From positions 992,001 to 1,056,000 of the forward strand of contig NZ_CP036524.1 of NCBI RefSeq assembly GCF_008281175.1: a stretch of DNA of 64,000 nucleotides, in the 5' to 3' direction. Below, one piece after another: positions 46,117-54,350 of the stretch (within the stretch, counting starts at the first letter, position 1; each line of letters starts with the position of its first letter). The notes under the pieces are model-generated. The model saw nothing but the letters and a program-made list of their open reading frames with translations, had not been told where the DNA came from and made no database searches. Origin of the DNA: [Clostridium] hylemonae DSM 15053 (lineage in GTDB: Bacteria; Bacillota; Clostridia; Lachnospirales; Lachnospiraceae). The position numbers and the translations under genes are program-made.

Positions 46117-46136
46117 GTTATAATTCATTATATAAC
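46117..46136 (+). promoter_or_regulatory. Possible promoter and operator of the sugar cluster
   Basis: GTTATA (46117-46122) and TATAAC (46131-46136) form an inverted repeat around a TATAAT (46119-46124) that could be a -10; the -35 is weak. The remaining 45974-46192 holds no convincing gene; a 76-residue frame there (45939-46169) runs through the terminator and has no ribosome site. Confidence 0.4.
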
Positions 46137-46192
46137 AGTGCGGCAGAAGAGTTGGCTGCTGCTGACTAATACCTTTCACGGGGGGACACGAT

Positions 46193-46810
46193 ATGGAAAT
46201 ACAGAATGTAAAAGACGAAGCTTTTAAAACATACGGCCGGGTGCTGGAAGAATATGACGTATGCCGGCTGAGGAAGGAGATGGAGCACACGCCGCTCCCG
46301 TCGGACAGCGTTATCTATGTACCGTCCGTAGAAGAACTGGAGGCACTTCCGGCTGCGGAGTGCTTCAGGGATATGGCGTACGGCGGACTGCCCATTCAGG
46401 TCGGCTACTGCAACGGCAGCAATCATGCGATGAACGCGCTGGAATACCACCGCTGCTCGGAGATAAATGTAGCGGTGACGGACCTGATCCTGCTGCTCGG
46501 CAGACAGCAGGACCTGGAGGCGGACTATACGTACGATACTTCAAAGGCAGAAGCGTTCTTTGTTCCGGCAGGTACAGTGCTGGAAGTGTATGCGACGACG
46601 CTTCACTATGCGCCCTGCACGGCATCCGGAAGCGGGTTCCGGTGCGTCGTCATACTGCCGAAGGGCACGAACACGGAACTGGATTTCCTCGTGTCCAAAG
46701 AAGGAGAGGGAAAGCTTATGACTGCCAGGAACAAATGGCTCATAGCCCACAGGGAAGCGGGGATCGAAGGCGCGTTCTGCGGTCTGAAAGGAAGCAATAT
46801 CACTGTATAG
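46193..46810 (+). CDS. DUF4867 family protein, cupin-like
   Basis: A 205-residue protein. Segments such as GYCNGSNHAMNALEYHRCSE and FFVPAGTVLEVYATTLHYAPC suggest a cupin fold with Glu and His metal ligands, as in sugar isomerases or epimerases of the lyxose-isomerase type. The DUF4867 assignment and enzyme role are inferred. GGGGGGA lies before the ATG. It is followed by an isomerase and a kinase, so it probably handles the same sugar. Confidence 0.78.
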   Translation: MEIQNVKDEAFKTYGRVLEEYDVCRLRKEMEHTPLPSDSVIYVPSVEELEALPAAECFRDMAYGGLPIQVGYCNGSNHAMNALEYHRCSEINVAVTDLILLLGRQQDLEADYTYDTSKAEAFFVPAGTVLEVYATTLHYAPCTASGSGFRCVVILPKGTNTELDFLVSKEGEGKLMTARNKWLIAHREAGIEGAFCGLKGSNITV

Positions 46811-46843
46811 ATCACAATTTACCAACAAGGAGGATGTAAGAAG

Positions 46844-48328
46844 ATGAATAACATGCCAGAAGTAAAGATCGGAGTTGTGGCCGTCAGCCGCGACTGTTTT
46901 CCGGAGAGTCTGTCCGTGACAAGAAGACAGAACCTGATGAAAGCCTACACGGACAAATACGGAGAAGAAGGGATCTATGAATGCCCCGTCTGTATCGTGG
47001 AGAGCGAGATCCATATGGTCCAGGCGCTGGAGGATGTAAAGAGAGCAGGGTGCAACGCTCTTGTCGTATATCTGGGGAACTTTGGACCCGAGATATCGGA
47101 GACGCTGCTTGCCAGACATTTTGACGGCCCGAAGATGTTCATCGCGGCAGCGGAGGAGACAGGCGATGACCTCGTACAGGGCAGAGGAGACGCATACTGC
47201 GGCATGCTGAACGCCAGCTATAACCTGAAGCTCAGGAATGTACAGGCATATATACCGGAATATCCGGTGGGAGACGCTTCCGACTGTGCGGACATGATCC
47301 ATGAATTTGTGCCGATAGCGAAAGCGCTCGTCGGACTTTCTGATCTGAAGATCATAAGCTTTGGCCCGCGGCCCCTTAATTTCCTGGCGTGCAATGCCCC
47401 GATCAAGCAGCTTTATAATCTGGGGGTAGAGATAGAGGAAAACTCAGAACTCGACTTGTTTGAGGCGTTCCATAAACATGCAGGGGATGAGAGGATACCG
47501 GCTGTCGTTAAGGAGATGGAAGCAGAACTCGGCAGCGGCAACAAGAAGCCGGAGATACTTCAGAAGCTCGCCCAGTATGAGCTTACACTGAAAGACTGGG
47601 TGGAGGAGCATAAAGGGTACCGGAAATATGTGGCCATCGCAGGGAAATGCTGGCCGGCCTTCCAGACGCAGTTCGGATTTGTCCCCTGTTATGTGAACAG
47701 CCGTCTGACTGCACAGGGAATTCCGGTGTCCTGCGAGGTGGACATCTACGGGGCGCTGAGCGAGTTCATCGGAACTGTTGTGAGCGGGGATACGGTGACG
47801 CTTCTGGATATCAACAATACTGTGCCGAAAGATATGTACGAGCAGGAGATAAAAGGTAAGTACAGCTACGGCCTGCAGGATACATTTATGGGCTTCCACT
47901 GCGGAAATACGGCGGCCGGGAAACTGTCATTCTGTGAGATGAAATATCAGATGATCATGGCGAGGACCCTTCCGGAAGAAGTGACACAGGGGACGCTGGA
48001 AGGAGACATCCTGCCGGGAGACATCACGTTCTACCGTCTGCAGAGTACGGCGGACAATGTTCTGAGAGCTTACATAGCACACGGGGAGGTACTTCCGGTG
48101 GCCACCAGATCCTTCGGCGGGGTAGGTGTGTTTGCGATTCCTGAGATGGGCCGGTTCTACCGTCATGTGCTGATCGAGGGCGGTTATCCGCATCACGGGG
48201 CCGTGGCATTCGGTCATTACGGAAAGGCTTTGTTTGAAGTGTTCAAATATATCGGCGTGCCGGTGGAGGAGATTGGATACAATCAGCCGGCAGGAGTGAG
48301 ATATCCTACAGAGAACCCATGGAGGTAG
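46844..48328 (+). CDS. L-fucose/L-arabinose isomerase family protein
   Basis: A 494-residue protein of the fucose/arabinose isomerase superfamily. N-terminal part: VGVVAVSRDCFPESL; central: ISFGPRPLNFLACNAPIKQL; C-terminal barrel: MGFHCGNTAAGKLSF and GGYPHHGAVAFGHYG, with His and Glu for Mn binding. It would interconvert an aldose and a ketose; the exact sugar cannot be read. AAGGAGG is upstream. Xylulokinase-type xylB begins 4 bp later, so the ketose product is probably phosphorylated at once. Confidence 0.88.
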   Translation: MNNMPEVKIGVVAVSRDCFPESLSVTRRQNLMKAYTDKYGEEGIYECPVCIVESEIHMVQALEDVKRAGCNALVVYLGNFGPEISETLLARHFDGPKMFIAAAEETGDDLVQGRGDAYCGMLNASYNLKLRNVQAYIPEYPVGDASDCADMIHEFVPIAKALVGLSDLKIISFGPRPLNFLACNAPIKQLYNLGVEIEENSELDLFEAFHKHAGDERIPAVVKEMEAELGSGNKKPEILQKLAQYELTLKDWVEEHKGYRKYVAIAGKCWPAFQTQFGFVPCYVNSRLTAQGIPVSCEVDIYGALSEFIGTVVSGDTVTLLDINNTVPKDMYEQEIKGKYSYGLQDTFMGFHCGNTAAGKLSFCEMKYQMIMARTLPEEVTQGTLEGDILPGDITFYRLQSTADNVLRAYIAHGEVLPVATRSFGGVGVFAIPEMGRFYRHVLIEGGYPHHGAVAFGHYGKALFEVFKYIGVPVEEIGYNQPAGVRYPTENPWR

Positions 48329-48332
48329 CGTT

Positions 48333-49793
48333 ATGTTATACATAGGAATTGATTTAGGGACATCGGCGGTAAAGCTTCTGCTGATGGACGAAGAAGGAAG
48401 CATAAAAAATATCGTATCCAAAGAATATCCGCTGTTCTTCCCGCATCCCGGATGGTCTGAACAGCATCCTGAGGACTGGTACGAAAAGTCCATGGAGGGC
48501 ATACGGGAACTGACGGAAGGTTACGACAGGAGCAAGGTGGCGGGTATCAGCTTCGGCGGACAGATGCACGGTCTTGTGGCGCTGGATGACAGGGACGAGG
48601 TCATCCGTCCGGCTATTCTATGGAATGACGGAAGAACAGGGGAAGAGACCGATTATCTGAATGATGTGGTCGGCAAAGACAGGCTGTCACAATATACGGC
48701 GAACATCGCCTTTGCAGGTTTTACCGCGCCTAAGATCCTCTGGATGAAAAAAAATGAGCCGGAGAACTTCGCCAGAATGGCAAAGATCATGCTGCCGAAA
48801 GATTATCTGGCGTACCGGCTGTCCGGGTCATTCTGCACAGACGTCTCGGACGCGTCCGGCATGCTGCTCATGGATGTGAAGAACCGCTGCTGGTCCAGAG
48901 AGATGATGGACATATGCGGCATAAAAGAAGAACAGCTTCCGAGATTATATGAGAGCTACGAGATCGTCGGAACTTTAAAGAAAGAAGTGGCCGGGGAGCT
49001 TGGGCTCTCCGCGGATGTCAAAGTGATCGCCGGCGCGGGGGACAATGCGGCAGCCGCAGTCGGTACGGGAACGGTCGGGGACGGCATGTGCAACATTTCT
49101 CTCGGAACTTCCGGTACGATCTTTATCTCCAGCAGGAAATTCGGGGTGGACGAACACAATGCGCTCCATTCTTTTGCGCATGCAGACGGGAATTATCATC
49201 TCATGGGCTGTATGCTCAGCGCCGCGTCGTGTAATAAATGGTGGGCGGAGGATATACTGAAGACGAAGGATTACGCCGCGGAGCAGGAAGCGATCCATGC
49301 ACTCGGTGAGAACAATGTATTCTATCTGCCCTATCTCATGGGAGAGCGCTCTCCTCACAATGACCCGAAGGCGAGAGCTATGTTCATCGGAATGTCCATG
49401 GATACGACGAGAGCCGACATGACGCAGGCCGTGCTGGAAGGGGTTGCGTTTGGTCTGCGCGATTCCCTTGAAGTGGCGAGAAGTCTCGGTGTCAGCATAG
49501 AGCGCACGAAGATATGCGGAGGGGGCGCAAAGAGTCCTCTCTGGAAAAAGATCATTGCCAATGTCATGGATATGAAGGTGGATGTGATCGAGAGTGAAGA
49601 AGGGCCGGCGCTTGGCGGCGCCATGCTGGCGGCTGTCGGGTGCGGCGAATACCCGGATGTGGAGACGATCGCGAAGAAGATCGTAAAAGTAGTGGACACA
49701 GTGGAGCCGGAGCCGGAACTGGTAGAGAAATACGAGGAAAAATACAGCCGGTTCAAAAAGATATATCCGACAGTAAAATGTTTATACCGATAA
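48333..49793 (+). CDS. xylB: FGGY-family carbohydrate kinase, xylulokinase-like
   Basis: A 486-residue FGGY kinase. ATPase motifs: GIDLGTSAVK at the N-terminus, GISFGGQMHGLV near residue 72, GAGDNAAAAVGTG near residue 232 and GGGAKSPLW near residue 392. The GGQMHG segment fits xylulokinases. It is downstream of the isomerase in one operon. Its last 41 bp overlap the oppositely oriented DUF1294 gene. Confidence 0.92.
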   Translation: MLYIGIDLGTSAVKLLLMDEEGSIKNIVSKEYPLFFPHPGWSEQHPEDWYEKSMEGIRELTEGYDRSKVAGISFGGQMHGLVALDDRDEVIRPAILWNDGRTGEETDYLNDVVGKDRLSQYTANIAFAGFTAPKILWMKKNEPENFARMAKIMLPKDYLAYRLSGSFCTDVSDASGMLLMDVKNRCWSREMMDICGIKEEQLPRLYESYEIVGTLKKEVAGELGLSADVKVIAGAGDNAAAAVGTGTVGDGMCNISLGTSGTIFISSRKFGVDEHNALHSFAHADGNYHLMGCMLSAASCNKWWAEDILKTKDYAAEQEAIHALGENNVFYLPYLMGERSPHNDPKARAMFIGMSMDTTRADMTQAVLEGVAFGLRDSLEVARSLGVSIERTKICGGGAKSPLWKKIIANVMDMKVDVIESEEGPALGGAMLAAVGCGEYPDVETIAKKIVKVVDTVEPEPELVEKYEEKYSRFKKIYPTVKCLYR

Positions 49794-50028
49794 GAAGCTG
49801 TATGATAAGGACGGCAGGAATGCCGATACGGAAGCGGGCGTGCTTTGTTTTGTGACGGAAACAGAGCATGCCCGTTTCCGCGCCGAGGCTGCCGCCGATG
49901 AGCGCCGTGAATAAAAGAGTGCGTTCCGGTATGCGTCTTTCCCGGTTTACAGCCCTTGACTTGTCCGCTCCAAAAAGTAAAAATGAAAGTACGTTGACAA
50001 ATATAAGATAAAAAACAAAGAATGCCAT
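49753..50028 (-). CDS. DUF1294 small membrane protein
   Basis: A 91-residue membrane protein with three helices. The middle part FGADKSRAVNRERRIPERTL and GGSLGAETGMLCFRHKTKH are typical of DUF1294. GGGGAGG precedes the ATG. The 3' end overlaps the xylB end tail-to-tail by 41 bp. Function unknown; related domains are fused to cold-shock proteins in other bacteria. Confidence 0.88.
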   Translation of the reverse strand: MAFFVFYLIFVNVLSFLLFGADKSRAVNRERRIPERTLLFTALIGGSLGAETGMLCFRHKTKHARFRIGIPAVLIIQLLIGINILLSDISF

Positions 50029-50103
50029 AATATGTCCTCCCCGTGCATTTTAACATATCCGGGCTGTTTTCGGCAATGCGGTAAATTACCTGTCAGTTAC
50101 CTG

Positions 50104-50132
50104 TGGAAAATCAGTCCCGGTTATGATAGAAT
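50104..50132 (+). promoter_or_regulatory. Possible promoter of the fructokinase gene
   Basis: TGGAAA (50104-50109) and TAGAAT (50127-50132) are spaced 17 bp, with TGA before the -10 (extended -10). TTACCTGT occurs twice just upstream. A small AGCCC/GGGCT hairpin (50147-50160) lies in the leader. Confidence 0.45.
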
Positions 50133-50193
50133 TATCTGGTACCCTCAGCCCGCATGGGCTTAAATATAATATCGGAAATAAGGAGTAAAGGTT

Positions 50194-51153
50194 ATGGACA
50201 AGATATATGATGTAACGGCACTTGGTGAGATGCTGATCGATTTTACGCTGAATGGACAGAGCAGTCAGGGGAATAATATGTTTGAGGCATGTCCGGGCGG
50301 CGCGCCGTGCAATGTGCTGGCCATGCTGAACAAGCTGGGCAGAAAGACCGCTTTTATCGGAAAAGTGGGTCAGGATCAGTTCGGGCGCCTTTTGAAAGAT
50401 ACGATAGATGAACTTGGAATTGAGACAAAGGGTCTTGTCCTGGACGAACAGATCCACACGACGCTTGCCTTTGTGCATACATTCCCGGATGGTGACCGCG
50501 AGTTTTCTTTTTACAGAAAGCCGGGGGCAGACATGATGCTGACAGAAGAAGAGGTGGACTACGGCCTCATACGTCAGTCAAAGGTATTTCATTTCGGGAC
50601 GCTTTCCATGACAGATGAACCGGTGATGAGCGCGACGAAGAAAGCGCTCGAAACTGCCAAAGAAGCAGGATGCCTCATCTCGTTTGATCCGAATCTGCGC
50701 CCGCCGCTCTGGGAATCGCTCGATAAGGCGAAGGAAGCTATGGAGTTCGGATTCCGCTATTGCGACATCCTGAAGATATCCGACAACGAGATTCAGTTTG
50801 TGTCAGGGAAAGAAGATTATGATGAGGGCATACTGTATCTGAAAGAAAAATATAAGATTCCGCTCATCTTCCTCACTATGGGCAAAGACGGAAGCAGGGC
50901 GTACTATAAGGGAACCCGTGTGGAACGCAAAGGGTTCCGGGTGAAAGCGATAGAGACGACCGGCGCCGGAGATACGTTCTGCGGCTGCGCCATAGGAGGA
51001 ATACTGGATCATGGCCTGGACATGCTGACAGAGAGCCAGCTGGGCAATATCCTTACATATGCCAATGCAGGCGCCGCGCTTATCACGATGAAGAAGGGAG
51101 CCATACGCTCCATGCCGGAGCCTGCAGAGATCGAGGCATTGCTCCACAAGTAA
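50194..51153 (+). CDS. PfkB-family carbohydrate kinase, fructokinase-like
   Basis: A 319-residue ribokinase-superfamily kinase. The N-terminal substrate motif is CPGGAPCNVLAMLNKLG; the C-terminal catalytic motif is TTGAGDTFCGCAIGG with the base Asp. This pattern matches fructokinases (ScrK-type). ATAAGGAG precedes the ATG. It could take a ketose made by the upstream isomerase, but it has its own likely promoter. Confidence 0.88.
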   Translation: MDKIYDVTALGEMLIDFTLNGQSSQGNNMFEACPGGAPCNVLAMLNKLGRKTAFIGKVGQDQFGRLLKDTIDELGIETKGLVLDEQIHTTLAFVHTFPDGDREFSFYRKPGADMMLTEEEVDYGLIRQSKVFHFGTLSMTDEPVMSATKKALETAKEAGCLISFDPNLRPPLWESLDKAKEAMEFGFRYCDILKISDNEIQFVSGKEDYDEGILYLKEKYKIPLIFLTMGKDGSRAYYKGTRVERKGFRVKAIETTGAGDTFCGCAIGGILDHGLDMLTESQLGNILTYANAGAALITMKKGAIRSMPEPAEIEALLHK

Positions 51154-51173
51154 AAAGACGCAGAGGGATAATT

Positions 51174-52514
51174 ATGGGATTACGACGAATGCTGGCCGTC
51201 TGGGCGGCAAAAATTACAGAAAAGATCAGTGTGCACATTTTCCACAGGCAGGGTGTGACATGGGCCGGAAAGATCGCGCTCAGGATCTGCCCGTCCGTGC
51301 TGAAGGAACTCTCGGGTCAGGTGAGAAAAGGCATCTTTATCGTGTGCGGTACGAACGGAAAGACAACGACGAACAATATGCTCTGCGCGGCGCTTCAGGC
51401 AGAGGGAAATAAAGTGATCTGCAATCACACCGGTTCCAATATGCTCAACGGCGTGGTGGCCGCATTTGTGCTCGGAGCCGGAAACAGCGGCAGGCTCGAT
51501 GCCGATTATGCGTGCATCGAGGTGGACGAGGCATCCACAAGAAAGGTTTTTCCTCATTTTAAACCGGATTACATGGTGCTGACAAATCTGTTCCGCGACC
51601 AGCTGGACCGGTACGGGGAGATCGACATCACGATGAATATATTGAAGGAAGTAATGCGCACAGCTCCTGAGATGAAGGTGATCGTAAACGGAGATGACGC
51701 GCTGTCGGCGTATCTTGCCATGGAAAGCGGCTGCCGGTATGTGACTTACGGTATCAGTGAACAGGTTGTGACGGACAACAGTCTGAATGAGATACGGGAA
51801 GGGCGGTTCTGCAAACGGTGCGGCGCGCCGCTTTCGTATAAGTTCTATCACTACAGCCAGCTCGGGGACTACGCATGTACGGAATGTGACTTCAGGCGTC
51901 CTGACATACAGTTTGACGCATCAGAGGTAGAGGTGGGCGGCAGGCTTGCCTTTACGGTGGAAGGCAGGAGAATTTCCGCGGACTATAAAGGCTTTTACAA
52001 TGTCTATAATATTCTGGCGGCGTATGCGGCAGGCCGCACAGCAGGCCTTAAGCTTGAACAGTTCAACCGTATGCTTGAAACGTTCAATCCGGAAAACGGA
52101 CGGATGGAGAGATTTACGGTAGGGGAGACCAAGATCCTTTTGAATCTGGCCAAGAATCCGGCAGGGTTCAACCAGAATATTTCTGCCGTCATGCAGGATG
52201 CTTCCCGGAAAGATATCATCATTGTGATCAATGACAACGCCCAGGACGGCACAGACGTGTCGTGGCTGTGGGATGTGGACTTTGACCGGTTTAAAGAAGA
52301 CGACGTTAATTCCGTGACGGTCAGCGGTATCCGCTGCCATGACATGGGACTGCGCCTTAAATATACGGACATATTGAATGCGATACAGCCGGACGTGGAA
52401 AAAGCGATCTGCGAAAGGGTGGAAAACGGCTGCGGGAACCTGTATGTCCTGGTGAATTATACTGCACTTTTCAGTACGAGAAATGTGCTTAAGAGACTGG
52501 AGGGAGAGCGGTGA
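51174..52514 (+). CDS. murT: Lipid II isoglutaminyl synthase, MurT subunit
   Basis: A 446-residue Mur-ligase-like protein: P-loop VCGTNGKTTTNNM near residue 60, middle domain with a zinc ribbon (FCKRCGAPL and ACTECDF near residues 212-240), and the MurT C-terminal domain (ILLNLAKNPAGFNQ). With GatD it amidates the D-glutamate of lipid II, needed for efficient cross-linking in Gram-positives. GAGGG precedes the ATG. The stop overlaps the gatD start (TGATG). Confidence 0.95.
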   Translation: MGLRRMLAVWAAKITEKISVHIFHRQGVTWAGKIALRICPSVLKELSGQVRKGIFIVCGTNGKTTTNNMLCAALQAEGNKVICNHTGSNMLNGVVAAFVLGAGNSGRLDADYACIEVDEASTRKVFPHFKPDYMVLTNLFRDQLDRYGEIDITMNILKEVMRTAPEMKVIVNGDDALSAYLAMESGCRYVTYGISEQVVTDNSLNEIREGRFCKRCGAPLSYKFYHYSQLGDYACTECDFRRPDIQFDASEVEVGGRLAFTVEGRRISADYKGFYNVYNILAAYAAGRTAGLKLEQFNRMLETFNPENGRMERFTVGETKILLNLAKNPAGFNQNISAVMQDASRKDIIIVINDNAQDGTDVSWLWDVDFDRFKEDDVNSVTVSGIRCHDMGLRLKYTDILNAIQPDVEKAICERVENGCGNLYVLVNYTALFSTRNVLKRLEGER

Positions 52515-53248
52515 TGGATAAGAAAGATATGAAGCTTACGATCGGACATCTCTACCCGGACCTTCTGAATCTGTACGGTGACCGCGGCAATATCGCATGC
52601 ATGATGAAGCGGTGCGCCTGGAGGGGGATCGAGGCCCGGACGGTTGAGTTTAATACAGGGGATGAGATCGACTTTCAGGACCTTGATATCGTTCTTCTTG
52701 GCGGCGGTTCAGACCGGGAGCAGAGGATCGTGTGTAAGAATCTGCTCGCGATCCAGGAAAAGTTCAAGGAATATGTGGAAGATAACGGTGTTGTCATAGC
52801 TGTCTGCGGCGGTTATCAGCTGCTTGGGAAGTATTATAAGACAGAGGAAGGGACGATCGAGGGGCTGGACCTCGTGGATATATACACAGAGCAGGGGGAA
52901 GGACGCCTGATAGACAACATCGTGCTGGAGAGCAGCGTGTGCGACATGCCTGTAGTCGGGTTTGAAAATCACGGGGGAAGGACGTTTATCAACGATAACA
53001 CACCGTTCGGCAGAGTGCTGTACGGCGCGGGAAACGATGGGGAGAGCGGGTACGAAGGAGTCATATATAAGAATGTGATCGGCACGTATCTCCACGGGCC
53101 GCTGCTGCCTAAAAACCCGGAGATCTGTGACTGGCTCATCCAGAGAGCGCTGGAGCGCCGGTACGGATGTGCAGAACTTGAGTCTCTGGACGACAGCAGG
53201 GAGAAGGCGGCAAACGAGTATATTTACAACAGATTTGTTAAACAATAA
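52514..53248 (+). CDS. gatD: Lipid II isoglutaminyl synthase, GatD glutamine amidotransferase subunit
   Basis: A 244-residue glutaminase supplying ammonia to MurT. The nucleophile Cys is in VIAVCGGYQLLGKYY near residue 98, and the His in NVIGTYLHGPLLPKNP near residue 193. The ATG shares one base with the murT stop; a GTG one codon earlier is less likely. Confidence 0.95.
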   Translation: MDKKDMKLTIGHLYPDLLNLYGDRGNIACMMKRCAWRGIEARTVEFNTGDEIDFQDLDIVLLGGGSDREQRIVCKNLLAIQEKFKEYVEDNGVVIAVCGGYQLLGKYYKTEEGTIEGLDLVDIYTEQGEGRLIDNIVLESSVCDMPVVGFENHGGRTFINDNTPFGRVLYGAGNDGESGYEGVIYKNVIGTYLHGPLLPKNPEICDWLIQRALERRYGCAELESLDDSREKAANEYIYNRFVKQ

Positions 53249-53261
53249 AGGCAGGGGAAGT

Positions 53262-53615
53262 TCAGGAATCAGCCTGGTACGTATCGCGCAGTTCCATAAG
53301 ATGGATATATTTCAGCACGTCTCTTTTTGATTCGGCGGAGAGGCCGCGGTACTTTTCAAGAAAGTTCCGTTCCGTGACCGGCTCCGGCACGGACTGTGAC
53401 GGAGTGATGCTGATCGTTTCCTCCCCCTCCAGCAGATAATCGACAGAGACGTGGAAGAGGCTGGCGAGCGCAGTCAGCTTTTCATGGGAAGGCTGTCTGT
53501 TCTTTGTCTCGTATCCGGCGATCGTGGAGCGCGCCACATTCAGCCGGCGTGCAACATAATCCTGCGTCATCTCGTTTTTCAGACGCAGGGCTTTCAACCT
53601 TTTCTCAAATGACAT
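53262..53615 (-). CDS. XRE-family helix-turn-helix regulator
   Basis: A 117-residue regulator. The N-terminal helix-turn-helix covers residues 6-62 (LRLKNEMTQDYVARRLNVAR then STIAGYETKNRQPS). A linker and a helical C-terminal segment (LSAESKRDVLKYIHLMELR) may mediate dimerisation, as in SinR-like proteins. AGGAGG precedes the ATG. It is divergent from the membrane-anchored gene at 53810, with a palindrome between them. Confidence 0.92.
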   Translation of the reverse strand: MSFEKRLKALRLKNEMTQDYVARRLNVARSTIAGYETKNRQPSHEKLTALASLFHVSVDYLLEGEETISITPSQSVPEPVTERNFLEKYRGLSAESKRDVLKYIHLMELRDTYQADS

Positions 53616-53709
53616 ACCGCAACCTCCTCTGTATTATGAGATTTATTTTAGCAAGTGTTCCCAAAAAGTAGAGATTATGTGCCAAATATCAACAAAATGT
53701 TGCGGTAAA

Positions 53710-53724
53710 GTTCCGGCACGGAAC
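53710..53724. promoter_or_regulatory. Candidate operator between XRE gene and its divergent neighbour
   Basis: GTTCCGGCACGGAAC has 6-bp inverted arms around GCA. A second inverted repeat, CAACAAAATGTTG, lies about 20 bp toward the XRE gene. Both are placed where the XRE protein could control either direction. Confidence 0.45.
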
Positions 53725-53738
53725 ATTGTTTGATCACA

Positions 53739-53767
53739 TTGACAGAGTTGAGGAAACAACTTATAAT
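53739..53767 (+). promoter_or_regulatory. Consensus sigma-A promoter
   Basis: TTGACA (53739-53744) and TATAAT (53762-53767), exactly 17 bp apart: a full match to the housekeeping consensus. It drives the small gene at 53810. Confidence 0.88.
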
Positions 53768-53809
53768 TTAAATAAGGCAGAAATAAAAGAACCGAGAGGA
53801 CTGGAATAG

Positions 53810-54271
53810 ATGATAATTGCAAAAAACGATGAGGCAAAAAGAAGTAAAATATGGACGGTAGTGACACTGGTAAGTTCAGTGCTCATAGTATTGATCGCCG
53901 TTTTTCTTCTGACCAAGCTTTTTACGACAAATCCGCTGGAAGGAACGTGGGAGGACGAGGACGGTAACTTTGTGCTTACCGTAAAAGGAAATAATTCGCT
54001 TACAGTGAATGTTCCGGATCTTGCCGAGGATTACAGCGCGGACATTAAGATGGACTATGTGCTGGACAAAGACGAAAAGACAGTCACGATCAAGATGAAT
54101 GATTCCGAGGTGGAGAAAGCGGTGAAACGCTCCGACGGGATCCTGACAGAGGAGACACTTGAGAATGCTCTCAGTTCAGTCACTACGACGTTTGACTACA
54201 GTGTGGACAGGGATACCCTGACGCTGACGGAACGCGAGTACGGCGAGCAGATGGTGTTCACGAAAAAATAA
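53810..54271 (+). CDS. Membrane-anchored protein of unknown function
   Basis: A 153-residue protein: a short basic cytoplasmic end, one membrane helix (VVTLVSSVLIVLIAVFLLTK, residues 17-36), then an extracellular beta-rich domain beginning NPLEGTWEDEDGNFVLTVKG. The GTW start and alternating strands suggest a small lipocalin/calycin-like barrel, but I do not recognise the family. It has a full-consensus promoter, a possible XRE operator upstream and its own terminator, so it is a separate transcription unit. Confidence 0.8.
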   Translation: MIIAKNDEAKRSKIWTVVTLVSSVLIVLIAVFLLTKLFTTNPLEGTWEDEDGNFVLTVKGNNSLTVNVPDLAEDYSADIKMDYVLDKDEKTVTIKMNDSEVEKAVKRSDGILTEETLENALSSVTTTFDYSVDRDTLTLTEREYGEQMVFTKK

Positions 54272-54284
54272 TACAGTCAGTTAT

Positions 54285-54335
54285 CCCTCTATTGACGCCG
54301 GGAAAGAAAGGTGAAGAATAGAGGGGTTTTATTTT
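54285..54335 (+). terminator. Terminator with long loop
   Basis: CCCTCTATT (54285-54293) and AATAGAGGG (54317-54325) form a 9-bp stem with a 23-nt loop, followed by GTTTTATTTT. Confidence 0.75.
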
Positions 54336-54350
54336 AATGCGAGGTGTGCT

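Noticed and set aside
45939-46169. 76-codon open frame after the AraC gene
   Set aside because: It starts inside the terminator hairpin, has no ribosome site and shows low-complexity composition.
49753-49793. Sequencing error at the tail-to-tail overlap of xylB and DUF1294
   Set aside because: Both proteins reach normal family length and keep their frames; a 41-bp convergent overlap is acceptable.
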